From: UBA2040 sp963977135
GTDB taxonomy: Bacteria; Bacteroidota; Bacteroidia; Flavobacteriales_D; Crocinitomicaceae
Direction: 5' to 3'
Assembly: GCA_963977135.1 (NCBI GenBank)
Contig: CAXBNN010000002.1
Location: forward strand, 552,292 to 616,291
Length of the DNA stretch: 64,000 bases
The notes under the pieces are model-generated. The model was not told where the DNA came from. It made no database searches and saw only the letters and a list, made by a program, of their open reading frames with translations. How positions within the stretch are numbered: the first letter of the stretch is position 1; each line of letters starts with the position of its first letter. The translations under genes and the position numbers were made by a program. Below are positions 9,626-19,067 of the stretch, one piece after another.

Positions 9626-10005
9626 ATGGAATCAAAAATTATTGATTTAGGAATCTTTACCAAATCCTTGGCAGAGATTTTCATTGAATTGGATATGCAA
9701 TCTAATTTCAGAATTGAGTCATTTGCTGGAACCGGAAGATTGTTCGAGTTCTGCAATGATAATTTGCCAAAAAAAAAGCGCTTTAAGTTTAAAAAAGGAT
9801 GCTTTCAAATTATAGGGGTTTACCCTTATTTTAATGAATCAAGCGATTACCTAACTCTAGAAATAGAAAATATCAGGATGGTCCTATTGGCATTGACTAT
9901 TACCCAAGTTTACTTATTTTTAAACAACATGAAATTGAAGGTAATTGTTTAATAATAACTGTTTTACCTTTGACTTTTTTTGGCAGTTATTTAAATTTTA
10001 ATTAA
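9626..10005 (+). pseudogene. Small gene with a probable one-base frameshift (unknown product)
   Basis: The frame opened by the ATG at 9626 runs to 9952 and ends in an unlikely hydrophobic tail (NIRMVLLALTITQVYLFLNN). From about 9868 the -1 frame instead reads YQDGPIGIDYYPSLLIFKQ and on to LPLTFFGSYLNFN, stopping at 10003-10005, which looks much more protein-like. Adding one A to the A-run at about 9869-9872 (gaaaat) would join the two into one protein of about 126 residues. So this is either a genuine frameshift mutation, a sequencing slip, or a decaying gene. I do not recognise the family. It sits alone between the divergent polysaccharide operon and a T9SS protein gene. Confidence 0.45.
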
Positions 10006-10130
10006 GTTTAAGCTATTGCTATTATGAATTCTCCGGCTAGAAGAGTCGAACTCTTTGCGCATACCTCCTTTTATTTCTAAATAATGGCTTGTTGCCATTG
10101 TTTGTGAACTGTAACTTAAAACAAATACAT

Positions 10131-10610
10131 ATGAAAACAAAAAATCAATTTTTGCTTTTTCTGCTTTCACTATTTTTTAGTGGTGGTCTGGTGGCACAGC
10201 ATAACACTGTTGCAACAGGTGGTGAAGCGAGTGGATCTGGCGGAACAGTCAGTTACACGGTAGGACAAATAGACTATTCGTCCCCAACAGGAAGTTCAGG
10301 AAACATTAACCAGGGCGTTCAACAGCCTTTGGAGTTTTTTAATTTAAGTGTTAGCGAGAATCAATTGGATTTCGCTGTGCTTTTATATCCAAACCCAGTT
10401 GTTGCCGAACTCCATGTAGATCTTTCTGGAATTTCTTTGGATCAGTTGAGTTTCACTTTAACAGATGCAACAGGTCGACTAATTCAGGCGGAAGCAATTC
10501 AAAAAGACCAAATCACCATTAATATGGTGGAGTTAAGTCGTGCGAATTACTTTCTGAATTTCAGTCAAAAGGGTAAGATCGTTAGTTCCTACCAAATTAT
10601 TAAGAATTAA
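10131..10610 (+). CDS. Short secreted protein with T9SS type A sorting domain
   Basis: The protein has 159 residues. The ATG at 10131 is chosen because it begins a clean signal peptide (MKTKNQFLLFLLSLFFSGGLVAQ); an upstream in-frame start at 10089 would add a non-signal leader. The mature part begins HNTVATGGEASGSGGTVSYTVGQ, a Gly/Ser-rich lead common in Bacteroidota exported proteins, then VLLYPNPVVAELHVDLS begins a C-terminal Por-secretion type A domain of about 75 residues. There is thus almost no room for a functional domain, only leader and sorting tail. It lies 28 bases upstream of the collagen-like gene and may share its transcript. Confidence 0.8.
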   Translation: MKTKNQFLLFLLSLFFSGGLVAQHNTVATGGEASGSGGTVSYTVGQIDYSSPTGSSGNINQGVQQPLEFFNLSVSENQLDFAVLLYPNPVVAELHVDLSGISLDQLSFTLTDATGRLIQAEAIQKDQITINMVELSRANYFLNFSQKGKIVSSYQIIKN

Positions 10611-10638
10611 TTCTTTTGAATAACTAAAAATTTACAAC

Positions 10639-12288
10639 ATGAAAACAAAAATATTATTAATCGGAATGCTATTTATGGGTACATCACTGCTTGCCCAAGC
10701 ACCTCAGAAAATGAGTTATCAAGCAGTAGTAAGAAATGCATCAGGAGCACTAGTTTCTGGTTCATCTGTTGGTGTTCGCATTAGCATTTTGCAAGGTTCT
10801 GCTTCAGGAACCGCGGTTTATGTTGAAACGCAAAGTGTTTCAACAAATTCCAACGGATTACTTTCCATGACTATTGGTTCTGGAACTGTCGTTTCGGGTA
10901 CTATGGCAGCAATTGACTGGAGTGCTGGTCCATATTTTATGAAAACAGAAACTGATCCAGCGGGTGGAACAAGTTATACTATAACTGGAACTTCAGAAAT
11001 GATGAGTGTACCTTACGCTATGCATTCGACTTATGCAGATTCTGCAGGTGTGCCAGGTGTACCCGGACCAGCGGGACCAGCAGGTGCTGTAGGTGCCACT
11101 GGACCAGCAGGAGCTATGGGGCCAATAGGACCGGCAGGACCAACTGGGCCAACTGGGCCAGCAGGAAATGATGGTGCAATAGGACCAGTAGGACCAGCGG
11201 GACCAGGAACTTTCAATGGTACAACTGACTATGTAGTGAAATTCACAGGTGCTACTGCAGGTGGAAATTCGCAGATTAGAGACAATGGGACGGCAGTCTC
11301 AATAGGTGCTGCACCACAGGCTGATTTTGGACTTTATGTTTACAGACAACAACTTACTGCCAACGGAGATGGACAGCATTCAATATATGGATATAGAACC
11401 CGAGATTCTCAGAATGACGGTACTAATTACGGTTACAACACATCAAATACCGCAGTAGGAGGTTACAATTATTATGGTGACGATTACACATTTGGTCTTG
11501 GTGGTTATTCTTGGAATGATTATAACCGAACAGGAGGTGTATTGGGAGCACGTTATAATGGCTCTTATTGGGGTTCTTTAGGTTATAAATCAAGTGCCTC
11601 AGCAACTTATGGTGTATATGGAACTTCAGCTTACGCTAATGGAACTGGATTTTTACCTACCTCTACAGAAGCTGGTATTGGTGGTGGTTTCTTTGGTGGA
11701 ATCGTTGGTTCTATGAGTAAAGGGAATGTAATTGGTCAGTTAAACTCTGGTGATTTATTCTCTTCTTACAACTCGGGAAATACCTATACAACAGGTAAAA
11801 ATATCGAGTTGGTAGGAGAAGCAAATTCTGCTAAAACTCCAGTTTACTCCGTTACAAGTTTAGATGCGACGATATACGCTAAAGGAAATGTTGAATTGGT
11901 TAACGGTCAAGCTTACGTGACTTTTGATGCTAATTACAATGCTTTACTTGGTGAAAATCCAGTTGTTACAGTTTCTCCAAATGGAAACTGTAATGGAGTT
12001 TATATAGCTTCAGTTGATAAAAGAGGGTTTACGGTTCGTGAAATGAACAATGGAACGAGCAACGTAACTATCTCTTGGATTTCAGTTGGAAATAGAATCG
12101 ATAATAAAATGGAAGAAGCAACTCTTATGGTTTCTTCTCCAAACTTTGATCGCAATGTTCAACAAGTTCTTTTCGACGATGGAAACAAAGACGGTAAAGG
12201 TTCTGGAATTTGGTGGGACGGAACAACCATTCAATTTGGTGTTTTACCTGCAGAATTGACGAAAGTTGACCGCAGCGATGCTAAATAA
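10639..12288 (+). CDS. Secreted collagen-like repeat protein
   Basis: This 549-residue protein has a signal peptide (MKTKILLIGMLFMGTSLLAQ), an N-terminal domain of about 110 residues (APQKMSYQAVVRNASG, then YFMKTETDPAGGTSYTITGT) that is common in Bacteroidota cell-surface proteins, a collagen-like stretch of about 18 Gly-X-Y triplets at residues 136-190 rich in GPAG and GPTG, and a long Gly/Tyr/Asn-rich C-terminal domain. The C-terminal part contains YGVYGTSAY-like repeats seen in tail-fibre-like surface proteins. No type A sorting tail is evident. A strong terminator follows. It is likely an extracellular structural or adhesive protein; no catalytic motif is visible. Confidence 0.85.
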   Translation: MKTKILLIGMLFMGTSLLAQAPQKMSYQAVVRNASGALVSGSSVGVRISILQGSASGTAVYVETQSVSTNSNGLLSMTIGSGTVVSGTMAAIDWSAGPYFMKTETDPAGGTSYTITGTSEMMSVPYAMHSTYADSAGVPGVPGPAGPAGAVGATGPAGAMGPIGPAGPTGPTGPAGNDGAIGPVGPAGPGTFNGTTDYVVKFTGATAGGNSQIRDNGTAVSIGAAPQADFGLYVYRQQLTANGDGQHSIYGYRTRDSQNDGTNYGYNTSNTAVGGYNYYGDDYTFGLGGYSWNDYNRTGGVLGARYNGSYWGSLGYKSSASATYGVYGTSAYANGTGFLPTSTEAGIGGGFFGGIVGSMSKGNVIGQLNSGDLFSSYNSGNTYTTGKNIELVGEANSAKTPVYSVTSLDATIYAKGNVELVNGQAYVTFDANYNALLGENPVVTVSPNGNCNGVYIASVDKRGFTVREMNNGTSNVTISWISVGNRIDNKMEEATLMVSSPNFDRNVQQVLFDDGNKDGKGSGIWWDGTTIQFGVLPAELTKVDRSDAK

Positions 12289-12310
12289 ATCAGCTTAATT
12301 TTTTATTTTT

Positions 12311-12348
12311 GAAAGGGTTCTGAATTTTTTGGAACCCTTTCTTTTTTT
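12311..12348 (+). terminator. Rho-independent terminator after the collagen-like gene
   Basis: A perfect 10-bp stem GAAAGGGTTC (12311-12320) and GAACCCTTTC (12332-12341) with an 11-base loop is followed by seven T (12342-12348). It also argues against the TTG start at 12329 for the next gene, since that codon lies inside the hairpin. Confidence 0.9.
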
Positions 12349-12352
12349 ATTT

Positions 12353-13252
12353 ATGAGACTATTCGTCCTTTTCTTATTTGTTCATCCTTTCGTTTTTCTT
12401 GCTCAATTGAGCGCGGATAGTGCGAAGTATGACATGATGAAAAATATCGTTTCTGTATTAGCAGATGATGCGATGAAAGGACGAGCAGTTGGTTCTGTAG
12501 AAGAGCTTGAAGCATATAATTTTATAGCAAATTCTTATCAAGAAGAAACCAATCAAAAACTGAAAAAACAAAAGTTATCATTTGAACTAGATTCTTCTAT
12601 AATCAAATCCTGTAATGGTTATTCGTTTTTAAACTTTCATAAAAAACAGACAATAATAATAGGTGCACACTATGACCACATTGGCATGGGAGGAAGGTTA
12701 TCAAAAAGTAGAGTAAATGATCAAATTCACAACGGAGCAGATGATAACGCTTCGGGTGTCGCTATGGTATTGGCGTTATCTAAGGAATTAGCAAACCTAA
12801 AAAATCCCAAGTACAATTATTTAATCGTTTTCTATTCAGGACATGAAGTTGGACTGTATGGATCTTTTGAATTCTTCACCTTCTTGCAAAAAAAGAAACG
12901 GAAATTCAAAGACATTGCTTTGGTCATAAATTTTGATATGGTCGGTCGCTTGGATCCGGATCTACTAAAACTAAAATGCATGGTTTCTCCAAATGCAGAG
13001 TCCTTTCTATCACATTCTAAACCAGAACAATTTGGATTAAAATTGAACCTAACCGAAGTAGAAAAATTGTATTATTTGGATACGAGAGAATTCGTAAAAA
13101 ACAACATTCCGTGTATTAATTTTACCACCGGAATACACAATGATTATCATGCTACTACTGATGATACTGAATACATCAACTTTGATGGAATGCTGAAAAT
13201 TGAAAAGTTTATGGCCAATCTAATGATGAGTTCAGCTTTTACAGAAAAATAG
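12353..13252 (+). CDS. M28 family zinc peptidase, exported
   Basis: The protein has 299 residues from the ATG at 12353, which lies just after the terminator and starts a signal peptide (MRLFVLFLFVHPFVFLAQ). The M28 fold is shown by IIIGAHYDHIG (His106), HNGADDNASGVA (Asp130/131), VFYSGHEVGLYGS (Glu165), NFDMVGR (Asp195) and a C-terminal NDYHATTDD. These are the two-zinc ligands of aminopeptidases and Gln-cyclotransferase relatives. The position before the Glu165 ligand, normally the general-base Glu of the EE pair, is His164 here. It probably hydrolyses peptides in the periplasm or outside. It converges with the helicase gene, two bases apart. Confidence 0.87.
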   Translation: MRLFVLFLFVHPFVFLAQLSADSAKYDMMKNIVSVLADDAMKGRAVGSVEELEAYNFIANSYQEETNQKLKKQKLSFELDSSIIKSCNGYSFLNFHKKQTIIIGAHYDHIGMGGRLSKSRVNDQIHNGADDNASGVAMVLALSKELANLKNPKYNYLIVFYSGHEVGLYGSFEFFTFLQKKKRKFKDIALVINFDMVGRLDPDLLKLKCMVSPNAESFLSHSKPEQFGLKLNLTEVEKLYYLDTREFVKNNIPCINFTTGIHNDYHATTDDTEYINFDGMLKIEKFMANLMMSSAFTEK

Positions 13253-13254
13253 GA

Positions 13255-14379
13255 TTACTCTTCACTATCAATCATCTCCACCTTCTTCTTCATCTTCTTT
13301 TGAATAACCCCAAAATGATGTTCTTCTTCTGGTGAAACGAGTGAGATGGCCATTCCAGGCGATTCTGCCCTACCCGTTCTTCCTATTCTGTGAATGTAAT
13401 CTTTCGGTGAGCGCGGCAATTCGTAATTGATGACAAAGGGAAGAAATTCAATATCAATTCCTCTAGCCAATAAGTCGGTTGCAACCAAGACTTTTAATTT
13501 CCCTGATTTGAATCGGTTCAACGCTTCTTGTCTTGCGCCTTGACTTTTCTTGCTGTGAATGGCTCTGGCTTCAATTCCATTGGCAAATAGTTTATTCGCT
13601 ACAGCATCGCATCTGAAAACAGAAGAAGCGAAAATCAGTACTTGATTCATTTCTTTTTCCGCGATTAACTTTCGCAATAAGGGTCCTTTTTTATCTTCTG
13701 AAACGAGGTAAGCAATTTGATTAATTAGTTCAATATCTGTTTCCTTTGACTCTATCTTAATCGTGACTGGTTCGTTTAGAATCAATCGATTTATAGCTTC
13801 CAAATCCTCGGATAAAGTTGCGGAGAACAATAAATTTTGACGTTTTTTCGGAAGTAAAGACAAGATTTTATCTACTTCTTCTTTAAAACCAAGGTCGAGC
13901 ATTTTGTCGGCTTCATCCATAACTAAAGTCAAAACTTCCGATAAATGAACCGCCTTCGATTCCACCAATTCGATTAATCTTCCAGGTGTAGCGACCAAAA
14001 CCTGAACCTTGTTCATGCCTATCATTTGTGGATTTATCGAAACACCTCCAAAAACTGACATTGTTTTAATTGGTTCTTCCATTCGATTTCCAAACAGTTG
14101 AAAAACTTCGCCGACTTGCACGGCTAATTCTCGCGTTGGAACGACAACTAAAACTGGAACGAAACGATTGTTAAACGTTTTTAATTTCTTGAGATTCGTT
14201 AAAATCGGGAGAACATAACTCGCTGTTTTTCCTGAGCCTGTTTTTGCGATTCCAAGTACATCTTTTTTCTCTAAAATAGCTGGTATCGCTTGCTCTTGAA
14301 TAGGTGTTGGTTCATTGAATTTTTGTTCATGCAACACTTTTAGAATGGAAGATGGAAAACCGAACGCGGAAAAAAACAT
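13255..14379 (-). CDS. DEAD-box ATP-dependent RNA helicase
   Basis: This 374-residue helicase core has the full DEAD-box motif set: Q motif (FNEPTPIQ near 21-28), motif I AKTGSGKT near 45-52, Ia PTRELAVQ, Ib TPGRLIE, II DEAD near 155, III SAT near 186, IV LIFASS, V ATDLLARGID and VI HRIGRTGR. There is almost no C-terminal extension (ends KKKVEMIDSEE), which fits the short RhlE-like helicases of Bacteroidota. It unwinds RNA duplexes in ribosome assembly or mRNA turnover. The start at 14379 (MFFSAFGF) is the normal family N-terminus. Confidence 0.93.
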   Translation of the reverse strand: MFFSAFGFPSSILKVLHEQKFNEPTPIQEQAIPAILEKKDVLGIAKTGSGKTASYVLPILTNLKKLKTFNNRFVPVLVVVPTRELAVQVGEVFQLFGNRMEEPIKTMSVFGGVSINPQMIGMNKVQVLVATPGRLIELVESKAVHLSEVLTLVMDEADKMLDLGFKEEVDKILSLLPKKRQNLLFSATLSEDLEAINRLILNEPVTIKIESKETDIELINQIAYLVSEDKKGPLLRKLIAEKEMNQVLIFASSVFRCDAVANKLFANGIEARAIHSKKSQGARQEALNRFKSGKLKVLVATDLLARGIDIEFLPFVINYELPRSPKDYIHRIGRTGRAESPGMAISLVSPEEEHHFGVIQKKMKKKVEMIDSEE

Positions 14380-14442
14380 GAGTTGTTTGTTTTAATGATT
14401 TGAAATCAGCTTCGAAGGTACTGGAAATAATCTATTTGTTTA

Positions 14443-15462
14443 TCAAGAATAAACCTTCGTTCCCTCTGTGCAATTTTTACAAATATCAATATCCTGACGA
14501 TTGGTGAAAACTGATTTTCGGAAGTTGATATAGGACTCAGATTGCCAAATTTCTTTGAAAGAACTAGAGCTCAAATCACCCAATTGATGCAAAGCATCTT
14601 TGTCAAAACAGCAAGGAACGGTTTTGCCATCCCAAGTAATAACAGAACCCGACCACATGCGCCAACATTCGTTTTTGAGTTTGTTTTTCAAACGATATTT
14701 ACCGTCTAAGCCCAAAGTATAACGACTGTATTTTTCGTTTTTCGGCATGAGTGGATTTCCATTTTCAAAAGAGTAAAATTGAGCTGTTTTGACGCGGACC
14801 TCATCAACTTTTAGTTCTTTTGCTTTCTCGAAAAGTTGTGGGATATCTTGTTCATTTGCTGAAACTGCTAGGAATTGAAAAATCAAATGTGGCGTTTTGC
14901 TTTTTAGTTTAGACTTCGCTAAGACTAAAAGTTTAGTCGCTTCTAGGACTTTTTCTAAATTCCCATTTATTCTATACTGCTCGTAACTTTTTTGCGTTAA
15001 ACCATCCAAGGAAATTATCAATCTATCTAAGCCTGATTCTACAATTTCTTCAGCCTTTTTTTTATCAATAAAATGAGCATTCGTAGAAGTTGCTGTATAT
15101 ATTTTTCGCTTTTTCGCAGCTCGAATCAATTCTAAAAAATCAGGATGCAAAAAAGGTTCTCCTTGGAAATAATAGTTGATATAGAAAACCGAATTTTTCA
15201 CCTCATCGAGAATCTTTTCATGCAATTCGTGTGACAATTTTCCTGTTGGTCGTGTGAATTGTTTTAAGCCACTCGGACATTCTGGACAACCGAGGTTGCA
15301 AGCCGTTGTTGGTTCTATTGAAAGAGAGAAGGGTAAAGCATTTGATTTTCCGCTTTTTGTCAACTTCTGAAGTTGGAATCCAGTAGCCAACTTCATCATA
15401 TTTAAGACACGAAAAAAACTCAGGTGCTTTATTAAATGAAATTGATCACTTATCTGGGACAT
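14443..15462 (-). CDS. Radical SAM/SPASM domain protein
   Basis: This 339-residue protein has the radical SAM cluster motif in TTACNLGCPECPSG (Cys55, Cys59, Cys62), followed by a TIM-barrel half with ATSTNAHFI and LIISLDGLTQKSYEQYR. A C-terminal SPASM segment has cysteines in NECWRMWSGSVITWDG, VPCCFDK and ICKNCTEG that could hold an extra [4Fe-4S] cluster. The substrate is not clear: similar proteins act on peptides or on sugars and lipids. It stands between the helicase gene and the PKD protein gene on the same strand, with no precursor-peptide gene visible nearby. Confidence 0.85.
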   Translation of the reverse strand: MSQISDQFHLIKHLSFFRVLNMMKLATGFQLQKLTKSGKSNALPFSLSIEPTTACNLGCPECPSGLKQFTRPTGKLSHELHEKILDEVKNSVFYINYYFQGEPFLHPDFLELIRAAKKRKIYTATSTNAHFIDKKKAEEIVESGLDRLIISLDGLTQKSYEQYRINGNLEKVLEATKLLVLAKSKLKSKTPHLIFQFLAVSANEQDIPQLFEKAKELKVDEVRVKTAQFYSFENGNPLMPKNEKYSRYTLGLDGKYRLKNKLKNECWRMWSGSVITWDGKTVPCCFDKDALHQLGDLSSSSFKEIWQSESYINFRKSVFTNRQDIDICKNCTEGTKVYS

Positions 15463-15493
15463 ACCTTCAAAGGTAAGTAATGAGAATTGATTT

Positions 15494-18211
15494 TTACTTC
15501 AACAAACTAAAATGCCCAGTTAGCGTCTGGTATTTCTCTTCTTTGCCACAAGCAGTAACTTCTACTTTGTAGCCGTAAATTCCTTGCGCTGCTTTGAATC
15601 CATTGTAAAAACCATCCCAACCAGCATTTTGGTCGTAGCTTTCCCAGATTCGTTCGCCCCAGCGGTCGTAGATTACTAAATGCCATTCTGAGGCTTCTAA
15701 AGCGACTTCTGGTTTCCATTCGTTGTTGAATTGATCAGCATCGGGAGTGAAAGCATTTGGAATAAAAATAGTGAATGGTTCTATTAGCAATTGTCTAAAA
15801 CTCGTGTCTTCACATCCGTATTCATTCAGCACGATTTGTTGAACAGTTTTATAACCTGATGATTGATACAAATATGGGAATACCGCTGGCACATCACTGG
15901 CAAAAATGTTTCCATCATTTACCCAATATGAGATTTTTGAAGCTCCTGATGATTGGTCATAAAAGATAACTTCTGGATTACATATATCCGTTTTGTCTGT
16001 AGAAGTTGTGAACGAAGAAACCGGTCTTGGGCGAACATTTACCAATTGATTTTGCGTCATATTTAAAGTTGCTATGCAACCTGCTGTTGTGGCTACTTGA
16101 AGACTAATCGGGTAAACTCCAGGATTTTCAAAAACGTGGCTCGGGTTTGCCAAAGTTGAGCCCGTTCCATCTCCAAAATCCCATAAATAATCAAAAGGTG
16201 TGTCCGAAATACTCAAATCAATAAACTGCGCCATAAATGGTGCACATTGCAAACCTGGCTCGATTCCAAAATTTATAGATGGCTCACCGTATAAAAAAAC
16301 ATTTGAAGTAACATCTTGAGAGCATTGCAAATAAGAGCCCGTAAAAACTATCGGATGATTTCCCTGATTAGTAAATACAACGTTATTCACCGTTGTTCCA
16401 ACTCCAGAAGAAGGATTACCAGTACTTCCAAAATCCCACGAATATTGGGTTATGCTTGGACCGCTAACGGTTCCAACGAAATCAATACTGTTCCCTGTAA
16501 CGCAAAGCGAATCTTGGTGCGCTACAGACATGATTAAATCTTCATAAATCTGGAATGTATATTCTATAGTATCCATACAAATTCCCGAAGAACCGGCGAT
16601 TAGCTGAGCGGTATAAGTGCCAGCGCTCGGATAAGTGTAAGTGGGACTTGCTAAATTACTTGTATCCGCCAAGGTTGTCGGATCACCAAAATTCCACATG
16701 TAAGCGGAAGAACTCGCTGAATTGTTAGTAAATGATATCGTTTGACCCAAGCATTCATAATCATCTGGCAGGGCGAAATCTGAAATAGGAGTTGGATAAA
16801 CTAGGACATTAATAGTCGTATCTGCGTTGCAAAGGTTTCTTACTCCATACAAAGTAACAGGATAAACTCCGGGTTGATTGAAAACTACGTTGTTTACATT
16901 TTGGGTATTTGCTGTTGCAATAGAAGCATTTGTGCCAAAATCCCAAGAGTATGTTGTGTTGGTTGGAACCAAAGGTGCGTTAGCCGTCCCTGCAAAATCA
17001 ATACTGTGGCCTTCAAAACAAATCGAATCGGTGGCCGTAAAATCAACGTTAAATGTAATGTCTAAAACTACTGTCATGTATGCTGTGTCTGTGCATGGCG
17101 ACCCTGGGTTGGCTACTAACTGTACTGTATATGTTCCTGGTAAAGGATAAGTATAAGATGGAGTCGTTGCAGTACTTACGTCAGTTGTGATTCCTGGAAC
17201 TCCAAAATCCCAAGCATAACTTGTTGCACCATAACTATTGTTCACAAAATCAACAGTCAATCCATCGCAGTAGCCTGAGAAGCTTGGCAAGGCAGTCTGC
17301 AGAGGCAAAATGGCCTGTAAAGTAATAACACAATTAATAACTTTGAATAGAAAATCACGCGTATTACCACCTATTAAAACACCATTTCTGTATTCATCTA
17401 CTCGTATACCAACCACGTACAATCCAGTGAGATTAGGACTGGCTGTTAGAACCCCTGTTGTTGGATTAATCTGTAAAAGAGAACCTGGACCAAGTTGTTG
17501 AGTCACGCTGTGATTGGTTTCCCATTGAACAAAAGGATACGCAGGAGCAGGTATTGGAATTGGAGCAGGATTGCCAGAAGATGCGCCGGCAAAAGGAGTA
17601 ACCAAAGAGTAGGTTAAAACATCGCCGTCAGGATCGGTTGCCGAATGGTTAAATACCAAATCGTCATTATTACAAATAACCAAAGGTGGATAGTTGGTAA
17701 ATCGCGGACTGGAATTCGCCCAATTACCCGTTTCCAAACCTGGGATCTTAGTTACTAGAGTTAGCCCTGTTCCAGCAGCATTCAAAATATTAATAATTGC
17801 CGGCTGACGACAGCATCTTTGATATGCAATGGTATAACCTCCATTCACAGGAGGAAGATTTACAATACTGGAAATGTAAATGGCTCTTTCTGTGCAAACA
17901 CCTGTAGGGGTAACTACACATGGATTGTTGAAAATTATTGGCAACACTGTACTACCTGGAAATGAAACGTTTATATCCGAGTGACGAATATTGGTATTTG
18001 TAAAAAAAATACCCAATGGCATCGGACTATCAAATGGTGCACCAGTTATCGTATTACAATCTCGATAAATTGAGATGTAAAATCTATAATTGTTGTTCCC
18101 TAAATAATCATAGTAAATATCCCCACCAACTATGTGCGCGGCACTTACATCACCTTGCTGTAAAAAAACAAAACCCAATAATAGAATGATATGTCGCAAA
18201 CGGTTTGTCAC
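15494..18211 (-). CDS. Large secreted PKD-repeat protein with gliding-motility type C-terminal (T9SS type B) domain
   Basis: This 905-residue protein has a signal peptide (about residues 1-25, ending QQGDVSA) and an N-terminal domain starting AHIVGGDIYYDYLGNNNYRF that is common in Bacteroidota surface proteins. Five or six PKD-type repeats follow between about residues 310 and 800, recognisable by YAWDFG, YSWDFG, YMWNFG and YLWDFGDG with later PGTYTVQL or PGVYPISL. The last about 90 residues (FIPNAFTPDADQFNNEWKP, then WHLVIYDRWGERIWES, GWDGFYNG, QGIYGYKV) are the gliding-motility-associated C-terminal domain used as a T9SS type B sorting signal. It is expected on the cell surface as an adhesin-like protein. 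Confidence 0.93.
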   Translation of the reverse strand: MTNRLRHIILLLGFVFLQQGDVSAAHIVGGDIYYDYLGNNNYRFYISIYRDCNTITGAPFDSPMPLGIFFTNTNIRHSDINVSFPGSTVLPIIFNNPCVVTPTGVCTERAIYISSIVNLPPVNGGYTIAYQRCCRQPAIINILNAAGTGLTLVTKIPGLETGNWANSSPRFTNYPPLVICNNDDLVFNHSATDPDGDVLTYSLVTPFAGASSGNPAPIPIPAPAYPFVQWETNHSVTQQLGPGSLLQINPTTGVLTASPNLTGLYVVGIRVDEYRNGVLIGGNTRDFLFKVINCVITLQAILPLQTALPSFSGYCDGLTVDFVNNSYGATSYAWDFGVPGITTDVSTATTPSYTYPLPGTYTVQLVANPGSPCTDTAYMTVVLDITFNVDFTATDSICFEGHSIDFAGTANAPLVPTNTTYSWDFGTNASIATANTQNVNNVVFNQPGVYPVTLYGVRNLCNADTTINVLVYPTPISDFALPDDYECLGQTISFTNNSASSSAYMWNFGDPTTLADTSNLASPTYTYPSAGTYTAQLIAGSSGICMDTIEYTFQIYEDLIMSVAHQDSLCVTGNSIDFVGTVSGPSITQYSWDFGSTGNPSSGVGTTVNNVVFTNQGNHPIVFTGSYLQCSQDVTSNVFLYGEPSINFGIEPGLQCAPFMAQFIDLSISDTPFDYLWDFGDGTGSTLANPSHVFENPGVYPISLQVATTAGCIATLNMTQNQLVNVRPRPVSSFTTSTDKTDICNPEVIFYDQSSGASKISYWVNDGNIFASDVPAVFPYLYQSSGYKTVQQIVLNEYGCEDTSFRQLLIEPFTIFIPNAFTPDADQFNNEWKPEVALEASEWHLVIYDRWGERIWESYDQNAGWDGFYNGFKAAQGIYGYKVEVTACGKEEKYQTLTGHFSLLK

Positions 18212-18269
18212 AGTTCCTTTAAGACGATTATATATCGAAATGGATGCGTATATTTTAAATTTTCTTCCA

Positions 18270-19067
18270 TCAAAGTTTTACGAATTTAGTATACCCTATT
18301 GTATCTTTCAACTTCGCACAATTTACAACTTTATCTACTTCATTCAAAACCTGTTGACTAAAATTTAACTCAGGTAGTTTAAACTGTTTTGCCTTCTTAG
18401 AATAATAGTTCTCTCTCGATGGATGTTCAGGATTACAAACATTCAGAATCTGTCCAAAATTATCAAGACGAATCAACTTTTCAATTATTTGAATAATGTC
18501 CTGTCGGTGAATAAGATTTACTGGTTTATCAGGATTATCGTTCATCTCCTTTTTTGCCAGATAATAAACGGGGTTTCTATCTTCACCTATCAATCCTGCT
18601 AAACGTAAAATTGTAAGTCTATCGCTTAATAACGATGATAATTTCGCTTCCGCTTCACCTATTTTATTGATTTCACCATCTTTAAAAACATAGGATTCAA
18701 CTGCATCCTCCAAATCATTTGGATAAACAGAAGTTGAACTTGTAAAAATGACTTTAGCGTTTTCATGTAAAAAAGGAAGAAACTGACTTAAGCCCTGAGC
18801 ATAGGTTTCATTGCTAAAAACGCTAGGAGGAAGATTCAAAACCAATATATCTGTTGCTGAAAGTTTTGATTTTAGCGCGTTAGAAATACCTTCATTACTT
18901 TGCCAAACGAGTGCCTCAATAATCGTGTTCTCATTTATTCGATTTGACTTTTCTTCCGTTGAAACAGTTCCCCACACCTCGGCCTTGTTCGCAGCTAAAT
19001 GCATAGCTAACTTTTGGCCTAACCAACCTAAAGAAATTATCCCAATATGTAAACCCTTCAATTCCAT
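18270..19067 (-). CDS. NAD(P)-binding atypical short-chain dehydrogenase/epimerase-like protein
   Basis: The protein has 265 residues from the ATG at 19067; the longer GTG start at 19091 would add eight residues before the Rossmann fold. The dinucleotide motif is HIGIISLGWLGQKLAMHLA at about residues 6-24. Later VIFTSSTSVYPN contains the Ser/Thr region of extended SDRs, and RLAGLIGEDRNPVYYLA is a substrate-side segment. This matches the YeeZ-like atypical SDRs, which lack a proven reaction. The gene is 59 bases downstream of the PKD protein gene start, on the same strand. Confidence 0.75.
   Translation of the reverse strand: MELKGLHIGIISLGWLGQKLAMHLAANKAEVWGTVSTEEKSNRINENTIIEALVWQSNEGISNALKSKLSATDILVLNLPPSVFSNETYAQGLSQFLPFLHENAKVIFTSSTSVYPNDLEDAVESYVFKDGEINKIGEAEAKLSSLLSDRLTILRLAGLIGEDRNPVYYLAKKEMNDNPDKPVNLIHRQDIIQIIEKLIRLDNFGQILNVCNPEHPSRENYYSKKAKQFKLPELNFSQQVLNEVDKVVNCAKLKDTIGYTKFVKL

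Noticed and set aside
11031..11216. Pro-rich minus-strand frame opposite the collagen-like gene
   Set aside because: It is the complement of the Gly-X-Y repeats (GGA/GCA codons read as proline and alanine codons), a shadow of the real gene.
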